From positions 99,871-163,870 of the forward strand of contig NZ_JAAABN010000009.1 in NCBI RefSeq assembly GCF_011516765.1: a DNA stretch of 64,000 nt, in the 5' to 3' direction. Of the stretch, positions 34,786 to 43,191 are shown one piece after another. The notes below the pieces were generated by a model. It did not search any database, had not been told where the DNA came from, and worked only from the letters and a program-made list of their open reading frames with translations. The first letter of the stretch is position 1. Every line of letters starts with the position of its first letter. Both the position numbers and the translations under genes were made by a program. This stretch comes from Acetobacter sicerae (lineage in GTDB: Bacteria; Pseudomonadota; Alphaproteobacteria; Acetobacterales; Acetobacteraceae).

Positions 34786-36903
34786 ATGCCGCTGACCCGT
34801 AATCCCGGAGAAAAACCGCCTCATTTCTCTCCGGAAGACGAAGAAGCCATGGTCTCCCGCGTGGAGGCCATGGCGCAGGACACACCGGCGCTTCAGGACA
34901 AGCCGAAAAGCTGGAAGCGCTGGCTGAAACATCTGCCGCACCTGCTCGGGCTGCTTCTCATGATCGCGGCCATTCTGGTGGTCCGCAAGGAAGTCCAGTC
35001 GCTGAGCATGGCCGACATCAGGACGGCGCTCAGCGGTATTCCGCACAGCGCACTGATGGCGGGCGTGGCCTGCACCTTCCTGTCCTATTTCATCCTGTCT
35101 TTCTATGACAGGCTGGCCGTCATTCAGGTCGGGCACAAGGAAGTCTCCTTTCTCCGGACCGCCTTCGCCGCGTTCTGTTCCTACGTGCTGTCCCACAATC
35201 TGGGTTTCTCGGCGGTCTCCGGCGCGGCAGTGCGTTTCCGGCTCTACCGCAACTGGGGCCTGCCGCCCTTTGCGATCGCGCATATCATCGCGTTCTGCTC
35301 GGTCACCTACCTGCTGGGCGCAGGCGTTCTGATCGGCAGCGTGCTGCTGCTGGAGCCGGGCGCGGTGCCGGGGCTCGGCGGTCGAATTCCCGCGCCGGTG
35401 ACAGCCGGGATCGGCGTGCTGCTGTGGCTTGGCGTGCTCGCCTATATTCTGGCCGGTCTGAAATGGCGGAAGGTCACCTTCCGGGGCAAGGAAATCGATC
35501 TGCCATCCACGCCGATGGCGATCGCCCAGACAGTTGTGGCCGCGGCGGATATGGCGGCGACCGCGGGGATCGCCTGGGTGCTGCTGCCGTCAGGCACGAT
35601 CGACTACACGTCCTTTCTGGCCATCTACATCGCCTCCTATACGGCGGGGCTGGTGGCCAGCGTACCGGGTGGGCTTGGCGTGTTCGACAGCGCCATGCTG
35701 CTGGCGCTGGGGCCGTATATGCCCAAGCCCCAGATCATCGGCGTCATCCTTGTCTTCCGGCTGTTCTACTACATCATTCCGCTGTTTCTGGCCGGAGGCA
35801 TGTTCGCGGCACACGAGCTGTTCCTGCGTGGCGATGCGGCTCTGGCGCGCAAGAAATGCCGTGAGGAGAGTGAGACCGCGGCAAAGCCGCGTCGTCCCAG
35901 TCAGGCCGTGCGGGAGAGCGAGGCGGATTTCTCGGTGGCGGTCGCAACCGGCGTGGTCGCCATGTGCGGTGTGCTGCTGATGATCCTGCCGGTCATCAAT
36001 CCGGTGCATCCTTTCGCCGGCCCGAAGATCATCATGTTCGTCTCGCGTCAGGTCGGCGGCTATGCCCTGACTCTGGCGGGCGCGACCCTGATCGCGCTGG
36101 CGGTCGGACTGTCGCAGCGCGTGACGCTGGCATGGGGCGCGACCCTCTTCGTGCTGGTGCTGGCTGCTGCTGCGACGTTCATGCGCGGCAACGCACCGGC
36201 GGTTTCGATTGTGCTCGGCTTCTCGGCGTTTCTCGTCGCACCGTTCCGCCGCTGCTATTACCGGCACGCCCGTCTGCTGAGTGAACCCCTGTCCTTCACC
36301 ACGATCCTCTCACTGATCCTACTGATCGGCTGCGCGCTGCTCATCGGCACGCACCGCGAGGCGACGGACAGTTGGTGGCAGCTTTTTGTTCCGGAGGGTA
36401 GCCACGCCCGCTGGATCGTGACGGTGGCGGGAGCGCTCGCCCTGCTGGTCATCGCCAGTCTGGCCCGTCCGGGCCGCGTGATTGTGCGGCCCTGGAACGA
36501 GAAAAACGCCGAGTGGTATTACAGTCTGGATCACGCCATCCCGGCTGTGCCGGGCGGGGTCGTGCATGGCATGGTGGCCGGTGAGACCGGAACAGCCGCC
36601 ATCCCGTTCCGGCGGCGCGGCAATTTTGTGATTGGGCTGGGTGATCCGGCGGGCGATGACGCGGATGCGCCGTCCGTGATCTGGCGTCTGCGCGATCTGG
36701 CGTTGCAGGAGGGGCTTCAGCCTGTGTTCTGGGGAACAGGTGAAGTCTTCCTGCCGATCTATGACGATATCGGGCTGGTCAGTTGGCCGCTGGACGGCAT
36801 GCCCGGCCTGTATGTCAGCTGTCCTTCCGAACAGATCGGTCTGGTCAGGGCGCTTCTGACCGGGCGCAGGGCAGGACGCAAGCCACCCAGATCGGTCGAC
36901 TGA
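34786..36903 (+). CDS. MprF-like membrane protein with truncated synthase domain
   Basis: The 705-residue protein starts at ATG 34786, 7 bases after GAGGG. About 14 membrane helices (residues 40-570) form the MprF/LPG flippase region, with ASYTAGLVASVPGGLGVFDS as its clearest family mark. The soluble end corresponds to only the first part of the DUF2156 synthase domain: FRRRGNFVIGLGDPAG, then RLRDLALQEGLQPVFWGTGE and FLPIYDDIGLVSW; it ends soon after, missing the C-terminal GNAT-like half that binds aminoacyl-tRNA in full-length MprF (about 840 residues). It may flip lipids or use another enzyme rather than make lysyl-phosphatidylglycerol. Confidence 0.88.
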   Translation: MPLTRNPGEKPPHFSPEDEEAMVSRVEAMAQDTPALQDKPKSWKRWLKHLPHLLGLLLMIAAILVVRKEVQSLSMADIRTALSGIPHSALMAGVACTFLSYFILSFYDRLAVIQVGHKEVSFLRTAFAAFCSYVLSHNLGFSAVSGAAVRFRLYRNWGLPPFAIAHIIAFCSVTYLLGAGVLIGSVLLLEPGAVPGLGGRIPAPVTAGIGVLLWLGVLAYILAGLKWRKVTFRGKEIDLPSTPMAIAQTVVAAADMAATAGIAWVLLPSGTIDYTSFLAIYIASYTAGLVASVPGGLGVFDSAMLLALGPYMPKPQIIGVILVFRLFYYIIPLFLAGGMFAAHELFLRGDAALARKKCREESETAAKPRRPSQAVRESEADFSVAVATGVVAMCGVLLMILPVINPVHPFAGPKIIMFVSRQVGGYALTLAGATLIALAVGLSQRVTLAWGATLFVLVLAAAATFMRGNAPAVSIVLGFSAFLVAPFRRCYYRHARLLSEPLSFTTILSLILLIGCALLIGTHREATDSWWQLFVPEGSHARWIVTVAGALALLVIASLARPGRVIVRPWNEKNAEWYYSLDHAIPAVPGGVVHGMVAGETGTAAIPFRRRGNFVIGLGDPAGDDADAPSVIWRLRDLALQEGLQPVFWGTGEVFLPIYDDIGLVSWPLDGMPGLYVSCPSEQIGLVRALLTGRRAGRKPPRSVD

Positions 36904-36977
36904 TTCCCGGCGGGGTCGTTTCTTTTCCGGACTGATGGTTTGCACTCTGTGTCAGGGATGTGACAGTGTGCGGCATC

Positions 36978-37709
36978 ATGAGTGTTCAGAACGACACACC
37001 GAAGAAACTGCCGGTCCCACCCGGTATGAGCAGGCGGCATTTTCTCATGGCGCTCGCGGGAACAGCCGCTTTCTGGACAGCAGACGAATTTGCTGACTGG
37101 CGGCAGGCCATTGCGGCGGAAGCGGCGCAGACCTACACGCCGCGTTATTTCACGCCTGATGAATGGCGTTTTCTGGAAGCCGCGACCGAGCAGCTTTTTC
37201 CACAAGACGAGACCGGACCGGGAGCGAAAGCTCTTGGTGTCGTCGGTTTCATCGACCGCCAGATGGACACGCCCTACGGTCGCGGCGGTCTCTGGTTCAT
37301 GAGCGGGCCTTTCAGGGAGGGGCCAGCCAATCTCGGCTATCAGCTTCCTTATGCGCCTCGCGAGATCTACCGGCTCGGGATTGCGGGAGCAGACCGTTAT
37401 TGCCGCGATCATCACGGAAACGCTTTTGCGGATCTGGATCATCCCACCCAGATCGAGGTGCTGACAGCGTTCGAAAAGCTGCCGATCATGTTTGGCGAGA
37501 CCCTGACGGCGGGCATTTTCTTCGAACAGTTGCGAACCAACACGATGGAAGGCGCGTTTTCTGACCCGATCCATGGCGGCAACCGTCATCTGGGGGGGTG
37601 GGTGATGCTCGGTTTCCCCGGCGCTCGCGCGGATTTCATGGACTGGGTGGACCAGTATGGCCCGGCCTATCCGCTGGGCAGCGTGTCGATCAGCGGCGAG
37701 ACAGCCTGA
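36978..37709 (+). CDS. Small Tat-exported subunit of a three-component sugar/polyol dehydrogenase
   Basis: The 243-residue subunit has a twin-arginine signal (GMSRRHFLMALAGTAAFW) and matches the gluconate 2-dehydrogenase subunit 3 family: YFTPDEWRFLEAATEQLFPQ, GVVGFIDRQMDTPYG, and the C-terminal GGNRHLGGWVMLGFPGARAD. It folds with and exports the flavoprotein encoded next, through the Tat system. ATG 36978 is used; GTG codons at 36960 and 36966 are alternatives and AGGGA at 36954 would suit 36966. The gene order small-large-cytochrome matches known acetic acid bacterial enzymes. Confidence 0.9.
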   Translation: MSVQNDTPKKLPVPPGMSRRHFLMALAGTAAFWTADEFADWRQAIAAEAAQTYTPRYFTPDEWRFLEAATEQLFPQDETGPGAKALGVVGFIDRQMDTPYGRGGLWFMSGPFREGPANLGYQLPYAPREIYRLGIAGADRYCRDHHGNAFADLDHPTQIEVLTAFEKLPIMFGETLTAGIFFEQLRTNTMEGAFSDPIHGGNRHLGGWVMLGFPGARADFMDWVDQYGPAYPLGSVSISGETA

Positions 37710-37774
37710 TCCGTGCCGCTGCGTTCCTTTTCCCCCGCCCGTCCCCTGCCTGACAAAACGGAGCCCGTTACCGC

Positions 37775-39553
37775 ATGACTACGAAGAACGCCGACGCCAT
37801 TGTGGTCGGCGCGGGGTGGGCTGGATCGATTCTGGCCAAGGAACTGACGGAAGCGGGACTGAAAGTCGTCATGCTGGAACGAGGCCCGGACCGTGCGACA
37901 GCGGTCGAGGGCGCGTATCCGGACTCCATTGACGAACTGCGCGGCGCGATCCGCCATCGGCTGTTTCAGGATCTGTCGCGCACCACCGTCACCATCCGCA
38001 ATAAAATCGGCCAGACGGCGCTGCCTTACCGCCAGCTTTCAGCGTTTCTGCCGGGTGAAGGCGTGGGCGGAGCGGGATTGCACTGGTCCGGCGTGCATTT
38101 CCGCGCGGCTCCCGACGATCTTGCTCTGCGCAGCAGCGTCATCGCCCGCTATGGTCAGAAATTCATTCCGGAAGGGATGAATCTTCAGGATTACGGCGTC
38201 ACCTATGACGAACTGGAGCCGTTTTTCGACAAGGCCGAAAAGGTGTTCGGCACATCGGGCGAGGCTTACAAGGTCAACGGCAAGGTCGTCGGCAATGGTA
38301 ACGTGTTCGCGCCGTCCCGCTCCGATGATTTCCCGCTGCCTCCGCTGAAGGACGTCTATACGGCCAATCTCTTCCGCAAGGCGGCGGGCGAGGCGGGGTA
38401 TCATCCCTATTCGCTGCCGGCCGCCAATGCGTCCCGGCAATATACCAATCCGTATGGCGCGCAGATGGGACCGTGCAATTTCTGCGGCTATTGCAGCGGT
38501 TACGACTGCTACATGTATTCCAAGGCCTCGCCGAACGTGAATATTCTTCCCGTTCTACGGAAAGACCCGAACTTTACGTTGATCACGCGGGCGCATGTCA
38601 TGCGGGTCGATCTCGACAGCACGAAGACGCGGGCGACGGGTGTGACGTACCTCGATCTCGATTCGAACAGGGAAGTGACGATCACGGCGGACCTTGTCGT
38701 GCTCGGGGCCTTCCAGTTCCACAACGTGCATCTCATGCTGCTGTCGGGCGTCGGCAAACCCTATGACGCGCAGAAGAACGAAGGCGTGGTCGGGCGTAAT
38801 TTCGTCTATCAGACCATCACCACGTCCCGCGCCTGGCTGCCGGAGAACACATTCACCAATCAGTTCATCGGCACGGGCGGCGGTGGCGTGGCCATCGACG
38901 ATTTCAACAGCATGAATTTTGACCACGGGCCGCACGGCTTTGTCGGCGGCTCCCCGGTCTGGGTCAATCAGGCGGGTGTCAAACCGATCGCCGCCTCCAC
39001 GATCGGTGGCGGCAAGGACGCGCCGCGCTGGGGTGCGGGCTACAAGAAGGCGCTGGTTGATACTTACCGGCACGCGATGGCGATCGACGCGCATGGCAGT
39101 AACATGGCCTATCGCGATGTGTTTCTCGACCTCGATCCGACATGGAAGAATGCTTACGGCCAGCCGCTGCTGCGCATGACGTTCGACTGGCAGGACAACG
39201 ATATCCGCATGAACCGCTATGTGGTCAGTCAGATCGAGCCGATCATGAAGGCGCTCGGAGCCACCAAATACGAACTCGGCATGCTGGAACCCGGCAAGCC
39301 ATTCGACACGCGGATCTATCAGACGACCCATCTGGGCGGCGGCGCGGTGATGGGCGACGATCCCAACACCAGCGCGATCAACCGCTATCTGCAAAGCTGG
39401 GACGTGCCGAATGTGTTCGTTATCGGCTCCAACGCCTTCCCGCAGGGGATGGGCTACAACCCGACCGGGATGGTCGCGGCGCTCGCTTACTGGTCAGCGC
39501 ACCATATCCGCACGACCTATCTGAAATCGCCCGGCCCGCTGGTGCGGGTATGA
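37775..39553 (+). CDS. GMC flavoprotein subunit of membrane-bound dehydrogenase
   Basis: The 592-residue FAD enzyme has an N-terminal dinucleotide site (VVGAGWAG, G12, G14, G17), the GMC block GEGVGGAGLHWSG, and a cysteine cluster C234-x2-C237-x2-C240-x4-C245 (CNFCGYCSGYDC), which in gluconate and fructose dehydrogenases holds a 3Fe-4S centre. Active-site His and Asn are expected in TTHLGGGAVMGDD and GSNAFPQGMGYNPTG. It has no signal of its own and would be carried out with the small Tat subunit. Sugar acid, polyol or related substrates are oxidised at the periplasmic face; the exact substrate cannot be read. Confidence 0.92.
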   Translation: MTTKNADAIVVGAGWAGSILAKELTEAGLKVVMLERGPDRATAVEGAYPDSIDELRGAIRHRLFQDLSRTTVTIRNKIGQTALPYRQLSAFLPGEGVGGAGLHWSGVHFRAAPDDLALRSSVIARYGQKFIPEGMNLQDYGVTYDELEPFFDKAEKVFGTSGEAYKVNGKVVGNGNVFAPSRSDDFPLPPLKDVYTANLFRKAAGEAGYHPYSLPAANASRQYTNPYGAQMGPCNFCGYCSGYDCYMYSKASPNVNILPVLRKDPNFTLITRAHVMRVDLDSTKTRATGVTYLDLDSNREVTITADLVVLGAFQFHNVHLMLLSGVGKPYDAQKNEGVVGRNFVYQTITTSRAWLPENTFTNQFIGTGGGGVAIDDFNSMNFDHGPHGFVGGSPVWVNQAGVKPIAASTIGGGKDAPRWGAGYKKALVDTYRHAMAIDAHGSNMAYRDVFLDLDPTWKNAYGQPLLRMTFDWQDNDIRMNRYVVSQIEPIMKALGATKYELGMLEPGKPFDTRIYQTTHLGGGAVMGDDPNTSAINRYLQSWDVPNVFVIGSNAFPQGMGYNPTGMVAALAYWSAHHIRTTYLKSPGPLVRV

Positions 39554-40860
39554 GGGGGCTCCGTTTCGCGCTCTGTCTGGCTGTCTTTCCGCCCGTTGCG
39601 TCAGCCCATGCTGCTACGCCGTCCGATGACCTGATCCGGCAGGGCGAATATGTCGCCCGTGCGGCGGACTGCGCAGCCTGCCATTCCGTCAGGGGGCAGG
39701 CTCCCTTTGCGGGCGGAGTGCCGTTCGACCTGCCGATGGGCCGTATCTACAGCCCCAACATCACGCCTGATCCGGATCACGGTATTGGCGGTGACACGGA
39801 AGAGCAGTTTTCCCGCGCCATCCGAGAAGGCGTGCGGAAGGATGGGGCGTCGATGTATCCGGCCATGCCGTTTCCGTCTTACGCCCGCCTGACGGATGCG
39901 GATGTCCATGCGCTGTTCGTCTATTTTCGTTATGGCGTGAAGCCGGTGGCCACGACGCCGCCCGCCAGCACGATTGTCTGGCCGCTGTCCATGCGCTGGC
40001 CGCTGACCCTGTGGCGCGGGATGTTTTCGCCTGCGCCTCATCAGGCCGCGGCGAAGACGACGCAGCGCTCCTTTCCCGACCCGGTTCTTGCCCGTGGCGC
40101 CTATCTCGTGGAGGGAGCGGGGCATTGCGGTGCGTGTCACACGCCGCGCGCCCTGAGCCTGCAGGAAAAGGCTCTTACCGCAGCGGATGGCGACCTTTAC
40201 CTGTCAGGCGGCGGTTCGGTGGATGGCTGGCATCCGCCGTCGCTACGTCAGGACAATCGGACCGGTCTGGGACGATGGTCGGAGAATGACATCGTGGCTT
40301 TCCTGCGTGGAGCCCGAGCTTCGGAGGGATCGGCTTTCGGGGGCATGGCGGACGCCGTCGAGCATGGCACGCAGTATCTGACCGACGATGATCTGCACGC
40401 CATCGCCCGCTATCTACGTTCGTTGCCGGCACGGAAAACACCTGACCCCGTATGGAAGTATGACGCGGCTACGGAAACCGCGCTGCGGCGTGGGGATGTC
40501 AGCGCTCGCGGAGCGCGGGTCTATGTCGATCACTGTGCCGCCTGCCATCGTGATGATGGACGCGGCTATCCCTCTGTTTTCCCACCGCTTGCCGGAAATC
40601 CGGTGGTGATGGACGAGCAGCCCGACTCTCTGATCACGCTGCTCTACAAGGGGGCGATCGTCCCTGCCTCACATAACGCGCCTTCCGCATTCGTGATGCC
40701 GCCTTATGCGCATGTGCTGTCCGAGCAGCAGATGGCGGATGTGCTGAGTTTTATCCGTGGTGCATGGGGGAATGATGCGGCGGCGGTGGATGTGGAGGCA
40801 GTGCGGAAGCGGACGCCGAAAGGAAGTGGAGCGGGTGGGGCGAAGATGCCGCTTAATTGA
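39550..40860 (+). CDS. Triheme cytochrome c subunit of the dehydrogenase
   Basis: The 436-residue protein overlaps the flavoprotein stop by 4 bases (ATGA). A signal peptide (LRFALCLAVFPPVASAHA) precedes three c-type heme sites: CAACH at C41, CGACH at C193 and CAACH at C329. Later Met residues can serve as sixth ligands (for example ASMYPAMPFPSYARLTDADV). It takes electrons from the flavoprotein and passes them to ubiquinone in the membrane, feeding the oxidase chain. The C-terminus ends in a polar tail without the hydrophobic anchor often present, so its membrane attachment is uncertain. Confidence 0.92.
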   Translation: MRGLRFALCLAVFPPVASAHAATPSDDLIRQGEYVARAADCAACHSVRGQAPFAGGVPFDLPMGRIYSPNITPDPDHGIGGDTEEQFSRAIREGVRKDGASMYPAMPFPSYARLTDADVHALFVYFRYGVKPVATTPPASTIVWPLSMRWPLTLWRGMFSPAPHQAAAKTTQRSFPDPVLARGAYLVEGAGHCGACHTPRALSLQEKALTAADGDLYLSGGGSVDGWHPPSLRQDNRTGLGRWSENDIVAFLRGARASEGSAFGGMADAVEHGTQYLTDDDLHAIARYLRSLPARKTPDPVWKYDAATETALRRGDVSARGARVYVDHCAACHRDDGRGYPSVFPPLAGNPVVMDEQPDSLITLLYKGAIVPASHNAPSAFVMPPYAHVLSEQQMADVLSFIRGAWGNDAAAVDVEAVRKRTPKGSGAGGAKMPLN

Positions 40861-40913
40861 GGGGGAGATTCGTTCTGTAAATAGGAGGCAGGACTTGGCT
40901 TTGAAACGCGACA

Positions 40914-41015
40914 TTCGGGATTGCGTCGGTTTCTCTTTGACGGAGCAACCGGTGAGATCTGTCGTTTTTCGAGCTTTTCGATAAGAGGAGCGACGCCATA
41001 AGCCTTATCGGCGAT
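40914..41015 (-). pseudogene. IS5-superfamily transposase fragment (DDE region)
   Basis: Between the cytochrome gene and the diguanylate cyclase, the minus strand reads IADKAYGVAPLIEKLEKRQI then SPVAPSKRNRRNP, matching the region around the second catalytic Asp of IS5-type transposases (xADKAYDxDxL...GIxPVIPxKxNR). It lacks a start, the rest of the DDE domain and both inverted repeats, so it is a dead remnant of about 100 bases. Confidence 0.7.
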
Positions 41016-41037
41016 GACTGACGATGAGCAGCTTTTA

Positions 41038-42204
41038 TCAGGCTGGGTTCACAGGGCGGGCGAGGGTCACACGACCGCCCCCCGCTCTTTTACTCTCATA
41101 CATGGCCTGATCGGCTTCTTTCAGCATGCAGGAGACGTTTTCATAACGCGAAGACCAAAAGGCGAGGCCGATGCTGGCGGTCGAGGTCAAAGGACGCTCT
41201 TCTATTTCGAAAGGTCGTCGAAGGTCGTCGCACACCTTTTCTGTCGCGGTTATGACCTCATGAGGTGATGTTTCGCCGTAAAAGAGGATCACGAATTCAT
41301 CGCCGCCCAGACGGGCTACCATATGCGCAGGATGGTCCGCGAGCGTGTGGCTCAGACGTTGAGCTGCCAGACAAAGCACTCGGTCACCCACCAGATGGCC
41401 AGCCGTATCATTGATGTGTTTGAAATGATCGAGATCGATGAGACAGACCGCTGGTGGCGTGACGGTGGTTTTCCATGTCGCCAGAATATCGGTGACGGTT
41501 CGAATGAAGAGCGTACGGTTGGGTAAGTTGGTCAGGGCGTCATGAGTCGCGTCATACCGAAGCTTACGCTCGGCTTTTTCCCGTTCAATCACGCGGGCGA
41601 TATGGCCGCCGATGTTCATGCACAGGCCGACGATTGGTTCTTCCGCTTTCACTTCCTTGCATGAGAAAAACAGGATGAGGACATCGACAGACCCACCTGC
41701 AATGACAGGCAGGCCCAACCCATGATGCAGGCCTGCTCCGATTGCATGTTCGGGCGAGTCGATTTCCCAGCTTACGATTTTCTGCTGACGTTTGATCTGG
41801 AAGGCCAGCCCGTCCGCTTCGAACAGTCGCGAAGCCCGGCAGGCGTCGAGCAGCGCCTGCCGTGAGGAAAGCGTATCCGGGAAGCACAAAGTAGGATTAA
41901 CCCGGTCATAATTCCCATCCTCGCGTCGGATGAACGCTACGCCGCCCGTGAACCCCATGCGACGACAGGTTTCCTCCAGCGTAACTTCAAGCACACGGGT
42001 GGCGGAGGAGGTCGTATTGGCGCAGCTGACGATCATCTCCAGCAGTTTCTGCTGGTTGTTCAGGCTATAGAGTTCGCGCAGACCGCGTTCGGCAATCTGC
42101 TCCGCCTCGCGACGGATGCGCTTTTCCCTCTCGAAGCGTTTGCGCAACTGGAGGTAGAGAGTCTTGTAGTCGATGTCTGTTTCGTCCGCTGTCGGGTGGT
42201 TCAT
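41038..42204 (-). CDS. GAF-GGDEF diguanylate cyclase partnered with H-NOX
   Basis: The 388-residue protein has an N-terminal coiled coil (residues 15-55), a GAF-like sensor domain (about 55-210) and a GGDEF domain (about 222-385) with LRYDATHDALTNLPNR at its start and intact active site GGDEF at 300-304. It should make c-di-GMP from two GTP. The RxxD inhibitory site normally found five residues before GGDEF is absent (HPAH instead), so product inhibition is unlikely. Its ATG overlaps the H-NOX stop (ATGA), so the two are translated together and probably bind each other, the NO sensor controlling the cyclase. Confidence 0.92.
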   Translation of the reverse strand: MNHPTADETDIDYKTLYLQLRKRFEREKRIRREAEQIAERGLRELYSLNNQQKLLEMIVSCANTTSSATRVLEVTLEETCRRMGFTGGVAFIRREDGNYDRVNPTLCFPDTLSSRQALLDACRASRLFEADGLAFQIKRQQKIVSWEIDSPEHAIGAGLHHGLGLPVIAGGSVDVLILFFSCKEVKAEEPIVGLCMNIGGHIARVIEREKAERKLRYDATHDALTNLPNRTLFIRTVTDILATWKTTVTPPAVCLIDLDHFKHINDTAGHLVGDRVLCLAAQRLSHTLADHPAHMVARLGGDEFVILFYGETSPHEVITATEKVCDDLRRPFEIEERPLTSTASIGLAFWSSRYENVSCMLKEADQAMYESKRAGGGRVTLARPVNPA

Positions 42205-42737
42205 GGGCCCTGCCAGCGGATGGTCATGTCATTCTCTTTCGGGGAGCCGGGTGGGTAACGCTCCACGGAGACGTTTTCATGCCAGATATCGGCTGCTCCA
42301 AGAATGAAGCCATGTGCGAGATCGAGAAGGTGACGGGAGGACTGGTAGCGCATTTCCAGCGCCCCGTCCGGCTGTTCCGTGAAATGGAAATATGGACAGT
42401 GAGCTCCGGAATAGAGCTTCCTCACTTCAGGATGGATGATTGTGTTGACGGATAGGATGAACGTCCGCGCAGTGGAGAACTGCTCGAACAGTTCGGGATA
42501 GGTTTTCTTAAGAAGGGGCATCGCCTGCTCACCAAACCAGCGCAACACCTCGCCTTCAGAGATCTTCAGACGATGCGCCGCCGCGCTCACAAGGGCCAGC
42601 ATATCTTCATCCGGATAGTTGCCCAAAGAACTATACACACCATCCACCCCGGCCTTTTCCAAAAGGAACTCCCAGGTGTCGAAGCCGAGTTGTTCGCTGA
42701 CCACGTCCTCCAGAAGATTGAAGACTATGCCTTTCAT
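42201..42737 (-). CDS. H-NOX heme nitric-oxide sensor
   Basis: The 178-residue cytosolic heme protein starts at ATG 42737 behind GGAAG. It follows H-NOX numbering exactly: proximal heme ligand His102 (NTIIHPEVRKLYSGAHCPYF), Pro115, and the Y131-x-S133-x-R135 propionate motif (MRYQSSRHL). Position 140 is Leu, not the distal Tyr that stabilises O2 in Thermoanaerobacter H-NOX, and residue 9 is Leu instead of Trp, so it should bind NO but exclude O2. It would report NO to the cyclase encoded next. This pair is known from Legionella and Shewanella as a biofilm switch. Confidence 0.95.
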   Translation of the reverse strand: MKGIVFNLLEDVVSEQLGFDTWEFLLEKAGVDGVYSSLGNYPDEDMLALVSAAAHRLKISEGEVLRWFGEQAMPLLKKTYPELFEQFSTARTFILSVNTIIHPEVRKLYSGAHCPYFHFTEQPDGALEMRYQSSRHLLDLAHGFILGAADIWHENVSVERYPPGSPKENDMTIRWQGP

Positions 42738-42828
42738 GATGCTTCCGATCTGACCGCGATGACAATTTACGATGTGGGTAATCCCATTGTCTTCACAACC
42801 CGTTAAGCGCACCGATCTTCTCGGTATT

Positions 42829-43187
42829 CTGTCCTGACATCGGCAGATAACCGGCGTTCCGCAGGGATGCGTCTAAGTGCCTGAACAGAATTGCAATAGC
42901 CCCGATCTGTGTCAGACGCTCACGAAACAGTCAGATCGTTTTGGGATCAGACATACGGTCCGGCAGCCCGCGATAGAGAAAACGCATGAAAGACAGGCAA
43001 TTGTTGATCAGATATTCCGTCTGTTCGTCGGAGAGAGTGTTCAGCGTCTGGATCATCAGGAGTCCGAACATCAACACCGGCTCAAGAGCGGACGACTGTC
43101 TTTGATCCTCTCCGCAGAGACCAGAGTCTTGTCCAGATCAGGGCGGAAAACCACAAAATCCACAATCCGGAAAAACGCTTCGGACCA
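42829..43187 (-). pseudogene. Decayed N-terminal half of an IS5-family transposase
   Basis: The minus strand reads AFFRIVDFVVFRPDLDKTLV in one frame, then after a frameshift LMIQTLNTLSDEQTEYLINN, CLSFMRFL and DRMSDPKTI, a TGA where the family has Trp, and LFRERLTQIGAI with NAGYLPMSGQ. This is the N-terminal DUF772-type region of IS1031-like IS5 elements, common in acetic acid bacteria. It carries at least one frameshift and one stop, starts 5 bases from the oleate hydratase stop codon and ends about 90 bases before the H-NOX start. No terminal repeat was found. Confidence 0.8.
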
Positions 43188-43191
43188 GGTC

